Below, piece by piece: positions 32,824 to 37,258 of a DNA stretch of 37,258 nucleotides. The translations under genes were made by a program, and so were the position numbers. Source of the stretch: Paracoccaceae bacterium (lineage in GTDB: Bacteria; Pseudomonadota; Alphaproteobacteria; Rhodobacterales; Rhodobacteraceae); NCBI GenBank assembly GCA_007134865.1, contig SLJW01000081.1:1-37258 (forward strand). Direction: 5' to 3'. Every line of letters begins with the position of its first letter. Within the stretch, counting starts at the first letter, position 1. Below the pieces are notes generated by a model. It saw nothing but the letters and a program-made list of their open reading frames with translations. It did not search any database and had not been told where the DNA came from.

Positions 32824-34109
32824 CAGCCTTCAGCCTGTCTCTTGCAGGCAGTCACAAGCGTGGACAAGACAGCTTCGGTCGCCTCGGCCCCTTCGGCGAT
32901 CACCTGCCAGCCGCGATTGGCCATATCCGCCGCCTGCTCGGGCCGGAGCGCACCGCCGATGGCCGGACCCAGCGCCTCGGGCCCCTGCACCATCCGCGTG
33001 GCGCGCGCCTGCCGCAGCAGATCAAACGCCTCGGCATGGCGTCCGAACATACGGCCGTGGACAATCGCGCAGCCGAGCCCCGCCGCTTCCATCGGGCTGA
33101 CCAGCGCCCCATCGCCCCCAAGCGAGCCGCCGATATAACAAGCCACGGCCAGCCGATACCACAGCCCGCGCTCGCTTTCCGTGTCGACGATATAGACTTG
33201 CGTCTCTGGGGTCACCAGATCATCCTCCGACCGCAAAGCCGTGCTGAACCGGGATCGCAAGGCCGCCTTCAACGCGGCGCCGCGCTGCAAATCGGCAGGA
33301 TGCAGCAGCAGCACCAATCGGTGCGAATCGCGCAGCGCCTCACCATGCGCGGCGATCACCATCTCCTCCTCGCGCTCGGGGACGTGGGTGGCGAACCACA
33401 TCGTCCGGTGGCGAAACGCCTCGGCCAGTGCCTCGCGCTCGGCCTCATTGCAACCAAGTGCGGCCGGGGTGACCGAAAGCCTGCCCGCGCGCATCAGAAC
33501 CTCCTCGCGCATCCCGTAACCCGACCAGTCTGACCGTATGGCATCGTGGGGCAGGAACACATGGTCAACCCGCCGCAGCACAGACCGCCGATGACCCGGC
33601 AAGCGCCCCCAACCCGAGGCCAATCGCGGGACCGCCATATCGGCCAGACAGATGACAGTGCCACAGGATGAGAGTGCCGAAATCATACCGCCCGGGATAC
33701 GCCGCGCAGTGGAGAGGAAAGCCGCTGGCGGAAGCTGCGCAGCAAGCGCATGCGCAAACCCCGCATCATCGGGCTCAAGCGCAAGTTCGATGCGCCCCGG
33801 CAAGTCTGGCAGGGGCTCCATCCCGGCCGGGTGCGAAACCAGCACCGACAGCCCTTGCCCCTCCTGCAACAGGATCTCCGACAGCGCAGCAAGGCGTTGG
33901 GTCCCGCGCGCATTGTCGCAATGCAGCCAGATCAGCGGGCTGCGCAGCGCAGCACAGGCCGGCGGCAGCGCCGCGCGACCTCCCTTCGCCAACATCTGAA
34001 GCCGCTTGGTCAGACCCTGCACGATACCTCCCCCAGCACCCCGGGCGCGCGCCAGCGCGTCCGGCCCGGCAGACTTGCACCGGAACAGGCCAAGGCATTG
34101 GCGCAGCAT
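32823..34109 (-). CDS. KDO transferase-like (GT30/WaaA family) protein lacking the catalytic Glu
   Basis: 428-aa protein in the usual waaA position before lpxK. The N-terminal GT30 domain is recognisable by [12 protein letters not shown] (58-69) and [24 protein letters not shown]; the C-terminal domain by [23 protein letters not shown] and [15 protein letters not shown]. In ordinary WaaA the first motif reads W-x-H-A-x-S-V-G-E, whose Glu is the catalytic base; here that position is G69. The GGHNPLEP motif is replaced by [14 protein letters not shown] at 34109 is preferred to an upstream GTG; GGAGG lies 12 bases before it. It may be a divergent or repurposed sugar transferase. Confidence 0.75.
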   Translation of the reverse strand: MLRQCLGLFRCKSAGPDALARARGAGGGIVQGLTKRLQMLAKGGRAALPPACAALRSPLIWLHCDNARGTQRLAALSEILLQEGQGLSVLVSHPAGMEPLPDLPGRIELALEPDDAGFAHALAAQLPPAAFLSTARRIPGGMISALSSCGTVICLADMAVPRLASGWGRLPGHRRSVLRRVDHVFLPHDAIRSDWSGYGMREEVLMRAGRLSVTPAALGCNEAEREALAEAFRHRTMWFATHVPEREEEMVIAAHGEALRDSHRLVLLLHPADLQRGAALKAALRSRFSTALRSEDDLVTPETQVYIVDTESERGLWYRLAVACYIGGSLGGDGALVSPMEAAGLGCAIVHGRMFGRHAEAFDLLRQARATRMVQGPEALGPAIGGALRPEQAADMANRGWQVIAEGAEATEAVLSTLVTACKRQAEG

Positions 34110-34296
34110 GTCATGTGATAACCTCCAGGTTCCCTGCACTTGTGTTACTGCAAATTGCGCAAGCGATGGAACCGCTTTCGGCGCATCTCCCCAGCGCTTC
34201 GCGACTCACATGACAAGCGGCAAACGACGCGTCACATGAATGCACCCATGCAAAACTGCCTTTTGGGTGGCGGGTGCCAATGCGTCAGGCGCAGGT
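34110..34296. other. cysQ to waaA-like intergenic region with three TCACATGA copies
   Basis: 187 bases. The octamer TCACATGA occurs at 34206-34213 and 34232-34239 as direct copies 26 bases apart, and inverted at 34111-34118. The last sits on the waaA-like translation start region. No gene is apparent. It probably contains a promoter for waaA-lpxK, though I see no clear hexamers. Confidence 0.4.
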
Positions 34297-35091
34297 TCAT
34301 CCGCCCTTTGCAGCGTGCCCGCCTACCCGGCGCCGCATCAATTCCGCGTGCATCACAGGTCCCGCGGCGATCACCCCGGCGCTGCGTGGCTCGGGGGTAT
34401 CGAAGCGCAACGCGGCGCCACACCCGTCGCTAACCACCCCGCCTGCCTCGGCGATCAGCAGAGTACCCGCGACGCTGTCCCAATGCCATGTCGGGCGCAG
34501 GGTCAGCATTGCATCGAACTGCCCTTCGGCCACCAGCGCCATCCGCCAGGCCAGCGAGGGTCGGAAATGACGTGTGACATTCGGCACGCCTCCAGGCCAG
34601 TGTTCCGGCGCGAGTTGCGGGCGCGCGACCAACAGGTCGGCCCCGGTCACCTGCGCGCGCGCGCTCACCGATATCGCCTCGCCGTTGCGAAAGGCTCCGG
34701 CGCCACGCGCCGCCGTGTAGCACAGATCACGCAGCGGCAGGTAAATGACCGCCGCCACGGGCATGCCCTGTTCGACCACCGCCAGCGCATGAGCGAATCC
34801 TGTCTGCCCATCGAGATACGCCCGGGTGCCGTCGATCGGGTCGATGATGAACCGCCGCCCGCCTGCGCTCAGGGCCTGGGCGCTTTCCTCAGACAGCCAG
34901 CCATATGCGGGCCGGGCGCGGCGCAGCTTCTCGCGCAGCATCTCGTCGATCTCGAGATCGGCCTGCGAGACCGGTCCCTGCCCCTGCCCTTTGTCCCAGA
35001 CGCGCGGTTCCCTGCCGAAATGCCGTTTCGCGATCACCCCCGCTGCCTCGGCAGCAGCCACCAGCAGCGCCAGATCATCACTCTCCGGCAA
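34297..35091 (-). CDS. cysQ: 3'(2'),5'-bisphosphate nucleotidase family protein (CysQ-like)
   Basis: 264-aa Mg2+-dependent phosphatase of the inositol monophosphatase superfamily. Motifs: GPVSQADLEID (39-49), WLSEES with E68/E69, and FIIDPIDGTRAYLDG with D84 and D87; WHWDSVAGTLLIAEAGG is the C-terminal metal site. The group usually hydrolyses PAP or PAPS in sulfur assimilation. The start is TTG at 35091: a stop codon lies two codons upstream in frame, no ATG is available, and GAGGGG lies seven bases before it. The first 14 bases overlap pmbA, so translation is coupled. Confidence 0.85.
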   Translation of the reverse strand: MPESDDLALLVAAAEAAGVIAKRHFGREPRVWDKGQGQGPVSQADLEIDEMLREKLRRARPAYGWLSEESAQALSAGGRRFIIDPIDGTRAYLDGQTGFAHALAVVEQGMPVAAVIYLPLRDLCYTAARGAGAFRNGEAISVSARAQVTGADLLVARPQLAPEHWPGGVPNVTRHFRPSLAWRMALVAEGQFDAMLTLRPTWHWDSVAGTLLIAEAGGVVSDGCGAALRFDTPEPRSAGVIAAGPVMHAELMRRRVGGHAAKGG

Positions 35092-36439
35092 GCGTCATCC
35101 CCTCTACCAGCAGTGAGGGCACGACCGAGGTCAGATGGTCACGCGCATCATTGGCCGGGATGATCCGGCCCAGCATCTCGCGCAGATTGCCCGCGATGGT
35201 GCATTCATTCACCGGATAGGCCAGTTCGCCATTCTCGACCCAGAACCCGCTGGCGCCGCGCGAATAGTCGCCAGTGGTGGAATTGATCGTCGAGCCGATC
35301 AGCGAGGTCACCAAGAGCCCCGTCCCCATCTCGGCCAGCAACTCCGCGCGCGAGCGTGTCCCTTGTGTCAGGATCACATTGGAGGTCGAGGGCGTTGGCG
35401 GGGCCGAGGGGCCGCGCACGGCATTGCCGGTGCTCTCCAGCCCCAGTTTGCGCGCTGTGGCCAGATCAAGGACCCAGCCCTGCAACACCCCATCCGCCAC
35501 AAGATCTCGCATGCGACTGGGCAGCCCCTCGGCATCAAAAGGCCGCGAGCCCGAGCGACGCGGGCGCAGCGGGTCTTCGCGCAGGCTGATGCCTGCGGGC
35601 AGCACCGCCTCGCCCAGCGCATCGCGCAGCCAGCTTGAACCGCGCGCGATTGCAGAGCCATTGATCGCGCCCAGCAAATGCCCGATCAACGAACCCGCGA
35701 TGCGTTCGTCATAGAGCACCGGAAATGCCCCCGTGCGCGGCCGTCGCGCGCCGTGGCGTGCGACGGCGCGCTCTGCAGCAAGGCGGCCGACCTCTTCGGG
35801 CGATGGCAGATCCGCCTGAAAGATCCGGCCCTCGGCGCACCAGTCGCGCTCCATGCCGGTGCCTTCGCCCGAGATCGCGACGCAGGAGGTATGCCGCGAG
35901 GTACGCGCATAACCGCCAGAAAACCCGTTCGAAGCGGAGAGCCACACGGCCTGAACCCCATAAGCGGCCGAGGCCGATTGCACCTGCGTCACACCATCCA
36001 CGGCCATCGCTGCGGCCTCGGCGCGGCGGGCATCTTCTTCGAGCGTGGCAGGGTCGGGCTCGGGGGCTGTGTCGAACAGCTCCAACCCCTCTGCCGAGCG
36101 GTTCGCGGCAAGCTGGCCCGGATCAGCGAGCCCGGCATAGGGGTCCTCGGGCGCCTCGCGCGCCATGGCGACGGCGCGTTTCGCCATCGCCTCGAGCGTT
36201 TCGGGGCGGGTGTCTGAGGAGGAGATGCAGGCCTGCCGCTGACCGATGAACACCCGCAACCCGATATCGAGCCCCTCTGCGCGCTCGGCATGCTCCAGCC
36301 CGCCCTTGCGCACATCGATCGAGACCGAGCGCCCTTCGATGGCAATCGCATCCGCCGCCTCGGCGCCTGCCGCTTTCGCGGCGGCGAGAAGCGCCTCGGT
36401 CACGGGCGCAAGCGGCGCAGTGTGATGGCCATCAGCCAT
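35078..36439 (-). CDS. pmbA: TldD/PmbA family metallopeptidase subunit (PmbA/TldE)
   Basis: 453-aa cytoplasmic protein. TldD and PmbA form a heterodimeric protease that matures modified peptides and processes unfolded proteins in other bacteria. Family features are VDVRKGGLEHAERAEGLDIGLRVFIG-like sequence near the N-terminus (here SIDVRKGG), ARHGARRPRTGAFPVLYDERIAGSLIGHLL in the middle and SRGASGFWVENGELAYPVNECTIAGN at the end. The ATG at 36439 is preferred as AGGGGG lies eight bases upstream; an ATG ten codons earlier lacks a site. No TldD partner gene is in the window. Confidence 0.92.
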   Translation of the reverse strand: MADGHHTAPLAPVTEALLAAAKAAGAEAADAIAIEGRSVSIDVRKGGLEHAERAEGLDIGLRVFIGQRQACISSSDTRPETLEAMAKRAVAMAREAPEDPYAGLADPGQLAANRSAEGLELFDTAPEPDPATLEEDARRAEAAAMAVDGVTQVQSASAAYGVQAVWLSASNGFSGGYARTSRHTSCVAISGEGTGMERDWCAEGRIFQADLPSPEEVGRLAAERAVARHGARRPRTGAFPVLYDERIAGSLIGHLLGAINGSAIARGSSWLRDALGEAVLPAGISLREDPLRPRRSGSRPFDAEGLPSRMRDLVADGVLQGWVLDLATARKLGLESTGNAVRGPSAPPTPSTSNVILTQGTRSRAELLAEMGTGLLVTSLIGSTINSTTGDYSRGASGFWVENGELAYPVNECTIAGNLREMLGRIIPANDARDHLTSVVPSLLVEGMTLAGE

Positions 36440-36503
36440 GGCAGGACCCCCTGTCGTCTTGTCCGTCATGGCACCGATCTAGCCTGCTCTGGAGAGGTTG
36501 GAA

Positions 36504-36572
36504 ATGGGCCAGCTCCATTTTTCCGGGGAAGCATCTCGGTGCTGCGCTTTGCGCAAGCTTCGGGTCGCCTGA
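36504..36572 (+). CDS. Possible 22-residue leader peptide upstream of the LysE-type exporter
   Basis: An ATG with GGAGAGG six bases upstream opens a 22-codon frame. The C-terminal half carries three Arg and one Lys (RCCALRKLRVA) and it stops 48 bases before the exporter start. A regulatory leader is conceivable for a basic amino acid exporter, but no alternative hairpins are evident downstream. Chance is a real alternative. Confidence 0.2.
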   Translation: MGQLHFSGEASRCCALRKLRVA

Positions 36573-36620
36573 GGACACGCATTAGGACAGGAACGGGAGC
36601 GAGCACAATGGAATTGCGCT

Positions 36621-37214
36621 ATGTTCACCCTGACCCTTGCCCTGCTTGTCTTCCTGCTGCCGCTGGCCTGGAGCCCCGGCCCCGGCAACATGGTCTTCGC
36701 GGCTATCGGCGCGCGTGAAGGGCTGGCGGCAAGCTGGCCTGCAAGCCTTGGCTATCACCTCGCGACGTGGGTTGTGACAGCGGCCATCGGGTTGGGCTTC
36801 GCCACGATCACGCAGGCGGCACCGGGGCTTATGCGACTGATCTCGCTGGCTGGCGCGGGCTACGTGCTCCGGCTCGCTTGGCGGTTCTGGCAGGCTGGGC
36901 GGCTCGGGGCGATGGCGCCGACAGGGGCGCGCACAGGCATTGGCGACGGCGCGGCGCTGCTGCTCTTCAACGCCAAGGCCTATGTCATCATCGCCGCCAT
37001 GTTCAGCCAGTTCCTGCCAGCCGATGCCGACTGGCGGCTGGTGCTTTGGATCACGACCGTCTTCACATTGCACAACCTGCTTGCCTTCACCTGCTGGACA
37101 TGGGCCGGGGATGTGATCCTGCGACGATATCGCACCCCGCGCTCCGCACGGCTACTCAATCGGGTTTGCGGGCTATTGCTGGCCGGAATCGCGCTCTGGA
37201 TGGCGCTGCGATAG
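36621..37214 (+). CDS. LysE/RhtB family amino acid exporter
   Basis: 197-aa inner membrane protein with about six hydrophobic segments. The N-terminal signature WSPGPGNMVFAAIGAREGLAAS matches the family P-G-P motif, and LLLFNAKAYVIIAAMFSQFL corresponds to the conserved NPK(A/V) region, here with NAKA. The family exports amino acids such as lysine, arginine, homoserine or threonine; the substrate is not determinable. A start at 36621 gives the usual family length. Beyond the stop, CCACCC (37228-37233) and GGGTGG (37249-37254) may pair as a terminator at the window edge. Confidence 0.85.
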   Translation: MFTLTLALLVFLLPLAWSPGPGNMVFAAIGAREGLAASWPASLGYHLATWVVTAAIGLGFATITQAAPGLMRLISLAGAGYVLRLAWRFWQAGRLGAMAPTGARTGIGDGAALLLFNAKAYVIIAAMFSQFLPADADWRLVLWITTVFTLHNLLAFTCWTWAGDVILRRYRTPRSARLLNRVCGLLLAGIALWMALR

Positions 37215-37258
37215 AGCGCGCGCCGCGCCACCCATGCGCCACGCGGGCGGGTGGGTGG

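Noticed and set aside
1-37258. Transposons, prophage, integrons, CRISPR, tRNA genes or toxin-antitoxin pairs
   Set aside because: No transposase, integrase, direct-repeat array, cloverleaf or paired small toxin genes were seen on either strand.

Overview
The window is a GC-rich chromosomal segment from an alphaproteobacterium of the Rhodobacterales/Rhodobacteraceae type. The evidence is the dusB(nifR3)-ntrB-ntrC-ntrY-ntrX-trkA gene order, an NtrC lacking the sigma-54 GAFTGA loop as in Rhodobacter capsulatus, a fused IspDF, a three-gene methyl-folate block with a stand-alone methyltransferase domain, and the small DUF721 and DUF4164-like genes typical of this group. I cannot fix the genus. No tRNA, rRNA, CRISPR array, insertion sequence, prophage or recent pseudogene is visible. 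Genes are dense, many overlap by 1-14 bases, and almost everything reads as core or near-core genome.

Layout. 1-8685 (minus): nitrogen control operon dusB-ntrBC-ntrYX, then trkA, cut by the window start. 8686-10001: divergent promoter region with two palindromes, then ispDF. 10158-11402 (minus): an inositol-monophosphatase/HisN-type phosphatase behind a PraR-like HTH regulator. 11403-11805: regulatory gap with a perfect 25-bp palindrome. 11806-17401 (plus): quinone oxidoreductase, BI-1 membrane protein, clpP, clpX, and an sbtA-sbtB bicarbonate transporter/PII pair. 17409-20566 (minus): methyl-THF methyltransferase domain, MetF, a 'virulence factor' family small protein, and a cysteine-rich Omp25/31-type outer membrane protein. 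20794-23961 (plus): ppx/gppA, rlmE, trmO and an alpha/beta hydrolase. 24086-24962 (minus): zapA and its coiled-coil neighbour. 24963-25321: a gap with a possible folded RNA and a strong GC hairpin. 25322-26083 (plus): nadK. 26135-29313 (minus): mutY-gloA-alkB-DCC. 29411-31739 (plus): DUF721, a DsbA-like oxidoreductase and a CaiB-type CoA transferase. 31822-36439 (minus): pmbA-cysQ-waaA-like-lpxK. 36621-37214 (plus): a LysE/RhtB exporter.

Functional groups. Two complete two-component systems (NtrBC, NtrYX) form one nitrogen block in which both response regulators have lost the sigma-54 contact loop. ClpP with ClpX is the ATP-dependent protease pair, but the C-terminal half of ClpP is divergent. 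SbtA with SbtB would be Na+-dependent bicarbonate uptake gated by a PII-like protein. MetF with the methyl-THF:corrinoid methyltransferase feeds methyl groups to methionine synthesis. LpxK and the KDO-transferase-like protein belong to lipid A/core assembly, but the latter lacks the expected catalytic glutamate.

No clearly new multi-gene system stands out. The more unusual signals are: crossed inverted repeats between clpP and clpX; the 25-bp palindrome at 11663-11687; a palindrome overlaid on the BI-1 gene promoter; a hairpin burying the ribosome binding site of the HisN-like gene; a folded leader candidate before nadK; the WaaA-like protein without its catalytic Glu; and the paired cysteines in the outer membrane protein.
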